The notes under the pieces are model-generated. The model was given only the letters and a program-made list of their open reading frames with translations. It was not told where the DNA came from and searched no databases. DNA of 40,824 nucleotides from an uncultured Pirellulaceae bacterium (lineage in GTDB: Bacteria; Planctomycetota; Planctomycetia; Pirellulales; Pirellulaceae), in assembly GCA_937967505.1 (NCBI GenBank), contig CALCJM010000109.1, positions 1 to 40,824 of the forward strand, in the 5' to 3' direction. Positions 8,791-17,438 of the stretch are shown piece after piece (positions within the stretch are counted from its first letter, which is position 1; every line of letters starts with the position of its first letter). Position numbers and translations under genes: made by a program.

Positions 8791-9609
8791 CTAATCCGAA
8801 ACGACGACGCCACCCACCAGGCGGATCGTTTTGTCTGCTGATTTGGCCAGGCCGACGTCGTGGGTCACCATGATCACTGTCAGGTTTTCCTGTTCTCGCA
8901 AGTTGTCCAGCGTTTCCATCACCTCGCCGCCATTTTCTTCGTCAAGGTTTCCCGTCGGTTCGTCGGCAAGAATAACCGAGGGATTGGAAATCAACGCCCG
9001 CGCGATTGCGGTACGTTGCATCTCACCGCCGGACAATTCGTTGGGGCGGTGTGCCATGCGGTGCCCGAGGCCAACCATTTCCAGCAACTCTACAGCGCGT
9101 TTTTTATAGGCGCGTTTGTTCCGTAAATAGGAAAAGAATCCGTCCTGTACCATCTTGGGCACCAGCACGTTTTCCAGCATCGATAATTCGGGCAGTAAAT
9201 GATAGAACTGGAAGATCAAACCAAATTGCCGGTTGCGAATTGTCTCGCGCTGCCTAGGTGATAAATTGTCAATGCGGCGATCCTGAAAGTGGACCGCACC
9301 CTGGTCCGGGGCATCCAGTGTCGCCAACAAATGTAACAGCGTGCTTTTTCCCGAACCACTTTGCCCGACGATCGCGGTAAAACTTCCTGCGGCGATTTCG
9401 AGGTTGACCCCTTTGAGAACCGGTACTTCCAGCTCACCCTTGCGATAGCTTTTATGAATGTTTGATGCTGACATCAGGGTCGGCATCGCCAACTTCAGCG
9501 GCGGGGTGGCACCAGCACTGAGTTGGGTGGCACCAGCACTGTGTTTTTTCAATTCCATCGATCCCATGGAATCGATGGTGACTGGTTTCGTTATCGTTGA
9601 CCTACTCAT
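8791..9609 (-). CDS. lolD: LolD-type ABC transporter ATP-binding protein
   Basis: 272 residues, MacB/LolD-type ATPase. Walker A GQSGSGKST, Q-loop FQFYHLLPELS, signature LSGGEMQRTAIARAL, Walker B ILADEPTGNLD and switch VTHD are all present. With the permease it should extract lipoproteins from the inner membrane or drive a MacB-like efflux system. ATG 9609 overlaps the permease stop by 8 nt, suggesting coupling. The first 41 residues precede the normal domain start and include a duplicated SAGAT segment encoded by a 21-bp tandem repeat. An internal ATG at 9486 (MPTLMSASNIHKSYRKG) would give a family-typical length. The function call is firm; the exact start is not. Confidence 0.88.
   Translation of the reverse strand: MSRSTITKPVTIDSMGSMELKKHSAGATQLSAGATPPLKLAMPTLMSASNIHKSYRKGELEVPVLKGVNLEIAAGSFTAIVGQSGSGKSTLLHLLATLDAPDQGAVHFQDRRIDNLSPRQRETIRNRQFGLIFQFYHLLPELSMLENVLVPKMVQDGFFSYLRNKRAYKKRAVELLEMVGLGHRMAHRPNELSGGEMQRTAIARALISNPSVILADEPTGNLDEENGGEVMETLDNLREQENLTVIMVTHDVGLAKSADKTIRLVGGVVVSD
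9504..9545. repeat. 21-bp tandem repeat, two copies
   Basis: Two adjacent copies of gggtggcaccagcactg followed by agtt or tgtt (9504-9524 and 9525-9545). They fall in the N-terminal extension of the LolD-type gene. Just beyond is an inverted repeat, ccatcgat / atcgatgg (about 9556-9579). This stretch may be an intergenic repeat that the reading frame happens to traverse. Confidence 0.75.
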
Positions 9610-11509
9610 ATCTTAAAGCCTCTACGGGATGCAAACGAGCGGCACGTAACGCCGGCAGGACGCTGGCCATCACTGCGATCAGGATGGCCCCCAGTCCAAC
9701 CAGCAGCACCATTGTTGGGCTGACGATGGTGGGGATTTCGGAAAAATAGTAAATTTCCGGATCAAAAACTTCCTGCCCGGTAACGACCTGGACAACTTCC
9801 GCGATTTCATTGATGTAGCGCACAAACAGCAATCCCAGCACCACTCCGGCACCGGTGCCAACCAGGCCAAGCGCCATGCCGTAGCCCAGAAAGATTGACA
9901 TCACGCCGCTGCTGGGAGCCCCCAGCGCCTTCAACACACCAATGTCTTTGGTTTTTTCCACCACGATCATAAAAAATGTTGCCAGGATGCCGAAACCTGC
10001 AACCGCGATGATCATAAACAACAACAGGTTCAGAATCGTCAATTCCATGTGAACCGCCGACAGCAGTGGCCGTTGGGTGTCTTGCCAGGTGTGAATGTCA
10101 TAGGGGTAGCTTTCCGGGGGAAACTGCGCCATTAGTTTGTCGCGCGCGGCGTCGAGGTCCGCCCCCTCTTTCAGTTTGATTTGAATCGTGGACACCGATG
10201 CATCGCCGGTCAACGGGTCCACCATGCCGCGAATCTTCTGTAATTCTTTCAAGGGAACAAATGCGAACGACGAATCGTACTCGTGCATGTTGGATGAGTA
10301 AAAATCGACCAGCGTGCAGTTTTCGCTGATTGGTTTGGCCGATCCGCCAACTGTCGGGAACATGATCTGTACGTCGTCGCCTGGACGCACCATATAGAAA
10401 TCCTTCAGTTCGCCGTCCTCACCAATCGTTTTGCGTTTGGCGATTGCTAGGCCTAGAATAATACCGGTGTACTGGTCTTTTTCAGGATCAAAGAAATCCT
10501 CCACGGCGGGTTCCGGGCTGTATTTTGCATAGGGATCAACCGGGTCGAACTTGCGGAACTCTCGTGTGGTTTTTCCATCGTTGAAATGATGCGTGGGGGC
10601 AAATCTTAGCGTGGCGGATGAATCGGCCGCTTCCACGCCCGCTGTTTCCTGCGCGTGGATTGCGGCAAAATCCGGAGCCTGATCCGGCAGCGGCACGTGC
10701 TGAAATCCTGACGCACTCATGTGCTTTTCAGGGGCACGCGGAACCGGTTGTTCCGGACCGATGAATGTCGCTTGGCTGGCCGCGATCGGTTGTCTGGTAT
10801 CAGGGGACTGGACGTTTGAATTGTAGTTGGCATTGACCGCTTCCCCATTGCGGGGTGCTTGAGTGTCGCCGGCGGCCTGCGCTGCGTCCCAAGCACGGGA
10901 TTTCGCGGCTTGCTGTTCAAGGTATTCAGCGGCGGCAAGATCGTAGAGTTTTTCCTGTTCGAGTCGTCGCGTTTCCGCTTCCCTGATTTTGCTGAATTTG
11001 CGGCGTCGGTAATCCCATGCGGAATCCGTCGTCCAGTCGGGGCACCCTGCGGATACCCATTGGGGGTATCCCTGTTCCTCAAGGCTAAATGAGAACTGCT
11101 CGCGTTTGTGGGTGTTTTGTAGATACGGATGAAAGTCAGTGACTGATCCAAATGATTCGTCGTCGATACCCAACAGCATGACCTGTTGGGTCCACTGGCG
11201 ACCGTTGACATCGAACGTCAGCAGGGCGGGGTTGCGGACCACGCAAGTCATGCTTTCGATATCATCGCCCAGCACATCGCGAATGATGCGGGTGTGGTAT
11301 TCCGGATTGTGGATCTGCCCCAGCAGCGGCGCGGCAACCTCAACATCCGAAAGAATGCCGTGCAGACGCGACTTCATCTCGAAAACGAAGCCCGACATGA
11401 CGCTGTTGACGACAATCAGTGTCGCCACGCCCAGCGTGACGCTGATGATCGATGCCAACGCAATGAATCGCGTACGCAGATAACGCCACGACAACAACAG
11501 TTTATACAT
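9602..11509 (-). CDS. LolC/LolE-family ABC transporter permease
   Basis: 635 residues, inner membrane. The start is ATG 11509, with AAGGA 7 nt upstream; a TTG two codons earlier is less likely. TM1 lies at about 13-38 (FIALASIISVTLGVATLIVVNSVMSGF), followed by a large periplasmic domain and a C-terminal FtsX-type core with three membrane segments starting near NLLLFMIIAVAGFGILATFF and ending AARLHPVEALRYE. The VEKTKDIGVLKALGA coupling region is typical of LolC/E and MacB. Compared with E. coli LolC (about 400 aa), the periplasmic part is enlarged by a low-complexity Ala/Gln/Pro insertion (about 175-330). It sits between lysS and lolD on the same strand. Confidence 0.88.
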   Translation of the reverse strand: MYKLLLSWRYLRTRFIALASIISVTLGVATLIVVNSVMSGFVFEMKSRLHGILSDVEVAAPLLGQIHNPEYHTRIIRDVLGDDIESMTCVVRNPALLTFDVNGRQWTQQVMLLGIDDESFGSVTDFHPYLQNTHKREQFSFSLEEQGYPQWVSAGCPDWTTDSAWDYRRRKFSKIREAETRRLEQEKLYDLAAAEYLEQQAAKSRAWDAAQAAGDTQAPRNGEAVNANYNSNVQSPDTRQPIAASQATFIGPEQPVPRAPEKHMSASGFQHVPLPDQAPDFAAIHAQETAGVEAADSSATLRFAPTHHFNDGKTTREFRKFDPVDPYAKYSPEPAVEDFFDPEKDQYTGIILGLAIAKRKTIGEDGELKDFYMVRPGDDVQIMFPTVGGSAKPISENCTLVDFYSSNMHEYDSSFAFVPLKELQKIRGMVDPLTGDASVSTIQIKLKEGADLDAARDKLMAQFPPESYPYDIHTWQDTQRPLLSAVHMELTILNLLLFMIIAVAGFGILATFFMIVVEKTKDIGVLKALGAPSSGVMSIFLGYGMALGLVGTGAGVVLGLLFVRYINEIAEVVQVVTGQEVFDPEIYYFSEIPTIVSPTMVLLVGLGAILIAVMASVLPALRAARLHPVEALRYE

Positions 11510-11556
11510 CGCCAATCCTTTGGCTGGTGTGATTTTAGTTTTTAGTCAGTCAAGCA

Positions 11557-13134
11557 CTAATTGCCCGACTCGGCTCGCAGTAACGGGAACAAAACAATGT
11601 CCCGAATCGTCTGCGAGTTGGTTAGCAACATCACCAGACGGTCGATTCCAATCCCGAGTCCACCTGCCGGAGGCATGCCGTTACGCAGTGCGGTTACAAA
11701 ATCGTGATCCATCTTCGCCATCGAATCCTCTTCGGACATCCCGTCCAGTTGGGTCTCGAACAGCTTTTGTTGCAGATCGGGATCGTTCAGTTCGGTGTAC
11801 GCATTGGCGACCTCCATGCCATGCACGAACAGCTCAAAACGCTCTGCAACGTCGGGATTGTCCGTTTTCCGTTTGGTCAGTGGACAAATGCTGGCAGGAT
11901 AGTCCGTTACAAAGATTGGGCCGACAAGTGCGTCTTCGACTTTTTCTTCAAAAACGTCACTCTTGATGACGTCCGGGTGCCGTCCTTCGACATCAAAACC
12001 CAGTTCACTCGCATAAGTTTTTACCGCAGCGGCATCTTGGGGGTCAACGCCAGTATGGGTCCGGAATAGCTCGTCGTACGTTTTGCGCTCAAACGGCGTG
12101 GAGAAATTGATTTCCTTGTCTCCCCAAGGCAATGTTTCGCTAGCACCGATGGCCTGAATCGCGTCCGAGATCACCGCTTCGGTCAGATCCATCATCGATT
12201 CATAGTCGCCGTAGGCCTGATAGACCTCCAGCATTGAAAACTCAGGGTTATGTTTGGGGCTGATTCCCTCATTGCGGTATACCCGTCCCAATTCGAACAC
12301 GCGTTCCATCCCGCCGACCATCAACCGCTTCAGGTGCAGCTCCAGCGCGATTCGCATGTACAGCTCCATGTCCAGCGCGTTGTGATGCGTGATAAAGGGT
12401 CGCGCCGCTGCACCACCGGCGATCGAGTGCAGCGTTGGGCCCTCGATTTCAACGAAGTCTTGTTTCTGTAGGGTATCGCGTACCGATTTGACAATCCGGC
12501 TACGATCCAGAAACCGGTCGCGCACGCCCTCGTTCCAGGCCAGATCGACGTAGCGTTTGCGTTGACGGACCTCGGGGTCGGTCAAACCCACGTGCTTGGC
12601 CGGGGGTGGGTCAAGCGTTTTGGTCAGAAAGTGGATTTTTTCGGCGAAGATCGATAGCTCGCCGGTCTGCGTGCGGCGCAGCATGCCGTCGATCCCGATC
12701 AAATCGCCTAGGTCCAGGCATTGAATCAGTTCCCAATTTTCTTCGCCAACCTGTTTCTGGCCGACGAATAACTGAATCTTGCCCGTCCAGTCCTCGATAT
12801 CGATGAATTGCAGTTTGCCTTTGTCGCGGTGCAGCACGATTCGTCCGGCCGCGCGGACCTGAGGCCCATTAAGCTTGCCTTTGCCTTGTTCGCTGGCCCA
12901 CTGTTTCAGCGGCGTCGTTTCCAGTTCCGATTCGGCAGGCAGATCAATTTCTGTACCGTCTTCAAGGACGTATTTCACTTCGGTAGCACGAGCGCGAATG
13001 TCGCCGATCATGGTGCGGTTGTCGAACCGATGGCCCCACGGATCGTGTCCCAGAGCAATAATTTGGTCCAGCTTACGGCGACGGGATGCTTCGGGGCTCT
13101 CGCCCTGATGGTCGTTGGGGGATGCGTCAGTCAT
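11557..13134 (-). CDS. lysS: Lysyl-tRNA synthetase, class II
   Basis: 525 residues from ATG 13134. The OB-fold anticodon-binding domain (AAGRIVLHRDKGKLQFIDIED) is followed by the class II catalytic core. Motif 2 is visible as FELGRVYRNEGISPKHNPEFSMLE-type sequence; motif 3 as GGLGIGIDRLVMLLTNSQTIRDIVLFP near the end. It charges tRNA-Lys in the cytoplasm. An upstream TTG (13173) would add 13 residues with no support. The permease starts 47 bp downstream of its stop, so lysS likely heads the lysS-permease-lolD transcript. Confidence 0.96.
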   Translation of the reverse strand: MTDASPNDHQGESPEASRRRKLDQIIALGHDPWGHRFDNRTMIGDIRARATEVKYVLEDGTEIDLPAESELETTPLKQWASEQGKGKLNGPQVRAAGRIVLHRDKGKLQFIDIEDWTGKIQLFVGQKQVGEENWELIQCLDLGDLIGIDGMLRRTQTGELSIFAEKIHFLTKTLDPPPAKHVGLTDPEVRQRKRYVDLAWNEGVRDRFLDRSRIVKSVRDTLQKQDFVEIEGPTLHSIAGGAAARPFITHHNALDMELYMRIALELHLKRLMVGGMERVFELGRVYRNEGISPKHNPEFSMLEVYQAYGDYESMMDLTEAVISDAIQAIGASETLPWGDKEINFSTPFERKTYDELFRTHTGVDPQDAAAVKTYASELGFDVEGRHPDVIKSDVFEEKVEDALVGPIFVTDYPASICPLTKRKTDNPDVAERFELFVHGMEVANAYTELNDPDLQQKLFETQLDGMSEEDSMAKMDHDFVTALRNGMPPAGGLGIGIDRLVMLLTNSQTIRDIVLFPLLRAESGN

Positions 13135-13448
13135 TGGAAGGCGCGGGATCCTGTTTAAATTGGGGGAATCCAACCGGTGTTGGAGGCCCTATTCTATGGA
13201 TTCTTTCCCGTTTGGAAACGCCACAATCGGATAGATCGCTTAATCACAGTGCCCGAGCAATCGCAGTGCCCGAGCAATCGCAGTGCTTGGTCAACCGGAG
13301 GGCCTCTCGCCGTCGGCGGATTGATTCAATCAAGGTCGGCTGCCGCCGGTTACCGCAGACAAAAACAGGGCTCCCGGATGAAGGGGAAGCTGATTTGGAG
13401 TTCCGGGTTGGATTGGCGTAGATTCGTTCCGTTGTTCCATTTGCTCGT
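13135..13448. other. Intergenic region between the diguanylate cyclase gene and lysS
   Basis: 314 bases holding a tandem repeat (13247-13286) and little else. The lysS promoter should be at its left end, but no clear promoter boxes are visible. Confidence 0.5.
13247..13286. repeat. 17-bp tandem repeat, 2.4 copies
   Basis: Two perfect copies of cagtgcccgagcaatcg (13247-13263 and 13264-13280) and a partial third (cagtgc) lie between lysS and the diguanylate cyclase gene. Seen directly; no function evident. Confidence 0.85.
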
Positions 13449-14363
13449 TTACGCAAATGCCCGGATGACGATCTGGTTGCGTCCCGCATCTTTGGCGACG
13501 TACAGGGCTTTGTCCGCATTCTGGATCAGTCTGTCGGAGCAAGTGTCGTGTGGTTTACCGGTGAAGGTCGTCCCCCCGATGCTGATGGTGCAGGAAATCT
13601 TGCCGGCGGTGGTTTGAAACGGGGCGGTAGACACGGCATTTAGGCATCGGCGCGCCACCACTTCTGCCTGTTGGGAATTGGTTTCGATCAGCGTGATTGT
13701 GAACTCTTCGCCACCGTAGCGTGCCAACAGGTCTTCCTCGCGCAGTTGATTTGACAGTCGAACAGCAAACTCGCGCAACACCTCATCACCTACCAGATGT
13801 CCGTACTGGTCGTTGACCCGTTTGAAATGATCCATGTCCAACATCAACAGTGTCAGCGGTAATTTGGATCGTACCGAACGTCGCACTTCACGATTCAGCA
13901 TGTCCAGAAAATAGCGTTTGTTCCAGACATTGGTTAGACTATCGGTCGTCATCATCGAATAGGCCGCCTCGTGATATTGGGCCTCGATATGATCTGAAGT
14001 CAGAAATTTGTAAACGTGGCTGCCAACACGAATCGTGTCACCCGCCTGCAGTTCCATGCGCTGGTCCAGTAACTGATTGTCATTCAGATACGTGCCGTTG
14101 GTCGAGCACAGATCAATCAACAGATAGTTTCCATCCTTTTTCGTGCGGCGGATTTCGGCGTGAGAGCGCGAAACGGAATCTTCAGCGATTTTCAGACTGC
14201 AATAATCTTCCCGACCGATCAGAAAGGGTTTTTCGCCGATTGGCAGCATCCCGCAGTTCAAATCCATCGGGTGAATCTTTAACAGGCAGCCCTGTTTGGT
14301 ATTGCTTGGGCCTGCGAAAAATGGAGAAATGTCAGCGAATGTCTGCGGGCTGGTGTCGATCAT
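13449..14363 (-). CDS. FHA-GGDEF diguanylate cyclase
   Basis: 304 residues, cytoplasmic, no membrane segment. An FHA phosphothreonine-binding domain occupies about 28-120 (IGREDYCSLKI, SRSHAEI, STNGTYLND). A GGDEF domain follows at about 138-300, with the active-site GGEEF at 217-221 and an allosteric RxxD inhibitory site (R208-D211) at canonical spacing. Both LMLDMDHFKRVNDQYGH and the metal and substrate residues look intact, so it should make cyclic-di-GMP from GTP and be feedback-inhibited. The FHA domain suggests control by a Ser/Thr kinase. ATG 14363 is the natural start. Confidence 0.92.
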   Translation of the reverse strand: MIDTSPQTFADISPFFAGPSNTKQGCLLKIHPMDLNCGMLPIGEKPFLIGREDYCSLKIAEDSVSRSHAEIRRTKKDGNYLLIDLCSTNGTYLNDNQLLDQRMELQAGDTIRVGSHVYKFLTSDHIEAQYHEAAYSMMTTDSLTNVWNKRYFLDMLNREVRRSVRSKLPLTLLMLDMDHFKRVNDQYGHLVGDEVLREFAVRLSNQLREEDLLARYGGEEFTITLIETNSQQAEVVARRCLNAVSTAPFQTTAGKISCTISIGGTTFTGKPHDTCSDRLIQNADKALYVAKDAGRNQIVIRAFA

Positions 14364-14605
14364 GGTTGGTCGTTTCGGGCGGGGGCAACGGCAGTACCGG
14401 GGCAGTCTTTTTCATCGCCGGATTCAACAGGATATCCAGCAACCCTAAATTCTAGGTTTCTCCCACAGCAATGGACGGTGGGGGGACAAGAAACCCGGAA
14501 ACAGCGTTGACCGGGTTGGAATTATCGGGCACGTCGCGATTGGAGCGATTACAACGGCAAAGTAGTCAGAGTGGCATTCGCACCAAGGGGTTGGCCGGGG
14601 ACCGA

Positions 14606-15118
14606 TTACTGAGTACCGGGTGCCGCAGTCAGCGGATATTTGACAAACCCCAAGTGCAGTTCCGCGTGCCGCAAGTTCATTTTTTCGCGCAGCGCTTCGC
14701 TGACCTTGCCAAAAGCCGGACTGAAATGAACCGCCGGCTCATTCTGCATCCGCGCGAGAGCCATTTTGTACCGCGCGATTCCAGCGTGTAGTTCCATGTC
14801 TTCCTGGCCGGTGGTACCGTCGGGGACACCGGGGATCTTGAACCCGGCCGGAATGCCTTTGCGGATCATTCGTTTCATCACCAGCTTGGAAATCCAGCGC
14901 ATGAAAAACGGCGGCGCTTTAATCGGATACCCGTCATACCCGTACTCAATCCAGGCGGCCAAGTGAGCCATGATTTGCCCCGCCGTCCAGTTGCCGGTAA
15001 CTTCCAGCGCACCCGCCCGGGCCGCCGCAGCGATCCGGTCCAGTTCCGCAACGCACTGGTCTACCGTGGGTAGACTTAGAATGCGTCGTTCACAGTTTTT
15101 GGTGTTGATCCGGGCCAT
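14606..15118 (-). CDS. DUF1569 domain-containing protein
   Basis: 170 residues from ATG 15118, which has a good GGAG Shine-Dalgarno 6 nt upstream; a TTG at 15157 would overlap the preceding gene. The pattern NWTAGQIMAHLAAWIEYGYDGYP, then a basic helix and ...MELHAGIARYKMAL and HFSPAFGKVS..L..RHAELHLGFV, is that of DUF1569, a DinB-like four-helix family with His residues that may bind metal. No defined biochemical function. It starts 28 bp after the short-chain dehydrogenase gene and probably shares its transcript. Confidence 0.75.
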   Translation of the reverse strand: MARINTKNCERRILSLPTVDQCVAELDRIAAAARAGALEVTGNWTAGQIMAHLAAWIEYGYDGYPIKAPPFFMRWISKLVMKRMIRKGIPAGFKIPGVPDGTTGQEDMELHAGIARYKMALARMQNEPAVHFSPAFGKVSEALREKMNLRHAELHLGFVKYPLTAAPGTQ

Positions 15119-15146
15119 GGAGGGCTCCTCTGTTTGGGGTACGCGG

Positions 15147-15935
15147 CTATTGGCCAAATTTTGCCATCAGTCGATTGGCCAATCCCGGGATCAATCGGTC
15201 CAACCAAACCAGAATCCGCCCGCCGCAGGTCAGGATGATTTCATGCCGCCGTTTGCGGATCGCGCGTACGGTTCTGGCGGCCACCGCTTCCGGAGACATC
15301 GCCCCGCGTTTCTTCCAGTCCTTGTTCGTTTGATCTTCAATCGACGCGTCAAAAAACTCACTGTCAGTCGTACTGGGGCTGACCAGCAATACTTCCACAC
15401 CGTCGGCAGCAAATTCCGCGCGAATCGAATCGCTGAATCCGTGTACTGCAAATTTACTGGCGCAGTATTCGCTTTTCAAGGGAGCACCGCGATGGCCCAG
15501 AACGCTGCTGATGTTGACCACGATCGGATCGTCGCCCCGTTTAAGCAACGGCAGTCCGATCCGAATCAGCTCCGCCAGTGCAAAAAAGTTGACTTCGAAG
15601 ATCTGCCGCAATCGTTCTGGTCGCGCTTCATCAAAACGGCCCATCGCGCCGATCCCGGCGTTATTCACCAAAATATCCAAACCGCCAAATTCGCGCTGGC
15701 ACAGGTCCACCAGCTGCCGGCGACAGGCCTCATCGGCAACGTCACCGGCAAAGACGACTGCCGTACCACCGGCGGCAGTGATCTGCCGCGCCAATTCGTC
15801 CAAACGCTCTTTGCGTCGCGCACAGATCATCACTCTGGCCCCCTGGGCGGCCAATTGAACCGCCAAATGCCAGCCGATCCCGCTGGAAGCTCCGGTGATC
15901 AGGACGCTTTTGCCGGATATATCCCTTTTTGCCAT
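15147..15935 (-). CDS. Short-chain dehydrogenase/reductase
   Basis: 262 residues from ATG 15935. A classical SDR Rossmann fold: TGASSGIG cofactor motif near residue 14, ICARRKERLDEL suggesting NADP(H) preference (Arg-Arg after beta-2), NNAGIG, catalytic Ser in NISSVLG and YCASK (Tyr-x-x-x-Lys). The substrate cannot be predicted. The C-terminus (about 225-262) is basic and hydrophobic (RRHEIILTCGGRILVWLDRLIP), as in SDRs that associate loosely with membranes. An upstream in-frame start at 16007 is possible but gives 24 unlikely residues. Confidence 0.9.
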   Translation of the reverse strand: MAKRDISGKSVLITGASSGIGWHLAVQLAAQGARVMICARRKERLDELARQITAAGGTAVVFAGDVADEACRRQLVDLCQREFGGLDILVNNAGIGAMGRFDEARPERLRQIFEVNFFALAELIRIGLPLLKRGDDPIVVNISSVLGHRGAPLKSEYCASKFAVHGFSDSIRAEFAADGVEVLLVSPSTTDSEFFDASIEDQTNKDWKKRGAMSPEAVAARTVRAIRKRRHEIILTCGGRILVWLDRLIPGLANRLMAKFGQ

Positions 15936-16094
15936 AAATTTTGCGGTGCGGTTCAGTGATTTAACCAGTTTAAATCTTCGGAGGTTGTCGCTCCAAGCGA
16001 CCACCATCAGTCCGTGTCTATTTATTTGTTACTATATGTGTCAGCAGATCAGAAAGATATCGCTGGTACTCGTAAAACCCGTTTTCGCGAATCA

Positions 16095-17438
16095 ATGATG
16101 ATTAATAAATTGAACCGACCTTTTGCATGGGCTGTTTTCCTGACCGGCGCGGTAATCGTGGCAACCGCTTGCTCCTTCGCCTCGCCTGTTTCGGCCCAAA
16201 CCACTGCGGCCCAACCATTGAGCGCCCCTGCCAATGAGGCCGAATTCCGAAAACTGTTGCACTCGATCTCGCCGGACGCCGCCGAGGAAAAATGGCGGCG
16301 AACACCGTGGGTCCCCAGCATCTGGACGGGCATCCGGATGGCTCAACAGCGACAACAGCCGTTGTTCCTGTGGGCGATGAACGGCGACCCGCTGGGCTGT
16401 GTCTGAAACAATGGTGTTACGGGCCGTGTGTCCGTTTTCTCGGATCAGCGCATCATTGATTTTATTACGGAACATTTTGTTCCCGTTACCACCGACATTA
16501 ACCAATCTCAACATCGCAAAGACTTTGAAGGTGATTATTTCCGCAAAATCGCCGAACAGGGCCACTACGCCGGACGCACCAAACCAACTTCCACACGACA
16601 AGGGCTGTACGTGGCGACCGCAGACGGTCATTTACTGGCGTCGGTCAATTCGACCAAAGCTGATCAGGTGTTGAAAATGATGAAGCAGGCGGTTGCCAAA
16701 TGGCAGCAACGCCAGGCGCTGGGTGTGGCCGATTCAGGAAAGAAAATTCCCGCACGGATTCAGCGGGACAAAAATTACAGCGTGCCGTTTCCTGATGGCG
16801 GTTTGATCTTGAAGGAGACTTGCCGTGACTTGCTGCGTCCTGACAACCCGTCCTTCAAAAACTGGCGTCACAATTTTGACAACGTATGGCTGACTGCAAG
16901 TGAAGTCGATCAGTTCAAACCAGTCAGTCGCGACGGCAAGGGTGGCCCCGGACAGGCTTCCAGAGGGCAGAAGTATAAAATAGATCGCGCCGTGATCAGT
17001 CGGCTTGCACGGTTTCATTTTGTGGATCAGGTCAACGGTGAGGCCTCCGCGTGGGATGATTCGGATGTCAAGGAAGCATCTTTGACGGCAGAGGTTGCCG
17101 AGGTCTCTGCGGAGAGTGTCAAAATTCGGTTGAGTGGACGGGCGAAGTGTATCAAGCCGCCAACGGGGGTTCGGAATCCGTATTCAGGTACAAAAATCGA
17201 CAAAGAACGTGGCGTGGATTTGCTGGTGTCGGGGTATCTTGCTTATGACCGTCAGTCTGACCAGTTCACCGCATTTGATTTGGTCGCACACGGCCAGCGT
17301 TGGGGCGCGGCGACCTACAATTTTCGCCAGCAGGACATGGGGCCCGAGCCGATCGGATTCGCGTTTCGCTTGATCGACAAGAAACCGGAAAACATGACCC
17401 AGCCAAAGTTCCTAGTCTGGGGTTATTTTGATCGTTGA
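16095..17438 (+). CDS. Exported thioredoxin-like protein with in-frame TGA; candidate selenoprotein
   Basis: Open from ATG 16095 to TGA 17436-17438 except for one TGA at 16404-16406. Read through, it gives 447 residues. Residues 1-34 form a Sec signal peptide ending SPVSA before QTT. Around the TGA the protein reads LFLWAMNGDPLGCV-U-NNGVTGRVSVFSDQRIIDFI: Cys102-Val-U104, placed after a hydrophobic strand as in thioredoxin-fold active sites, then the conserved-looking EHFVPVTTDINQSQHR. The second half (about 220-447) has no recognised domain. Frame and protein character continue on both sides of the TGA, with no frameshift and no other stop. The options are selenocysteine insertion (favoured, given Cys nearby and the hairpin just downstream) or a single nonsense mutation. 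Confidence 0.6.
16404..16439 (+). promoter_or_regulatory. Possible bacterial SECIS hairpin following the in-frame UGA
   Basis: Immediately after the UGA the RNA can fold as GAAAC (16405-16409) with the G-U-rich 16434-16439 arm, GG (16413-16414) with CC (16432-16433), a 3x3 internal loop, and UACG/CGUG (16418-16421 with 16425-16428) closing a GGC loop. The apical loop with its leading G lies 15 nt after the UGA, near the spacing known for bacterial SECIS elements bound by SelB. The fold was drawn by hand with several weak pairs. Confidence 0.4.

Noticed and set aside
14970-15959. 329-codon plus-strand frame
   Set aside because: Antisense to the short-chain dehydrogenase, whose motifs are clear; no protein signature of its own.
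16014-16406. Independent 130-aa gene ending at the TGA
   Set aside because: The same frame continues for 340 more codons with matching protein character, so it is treated as one gene.
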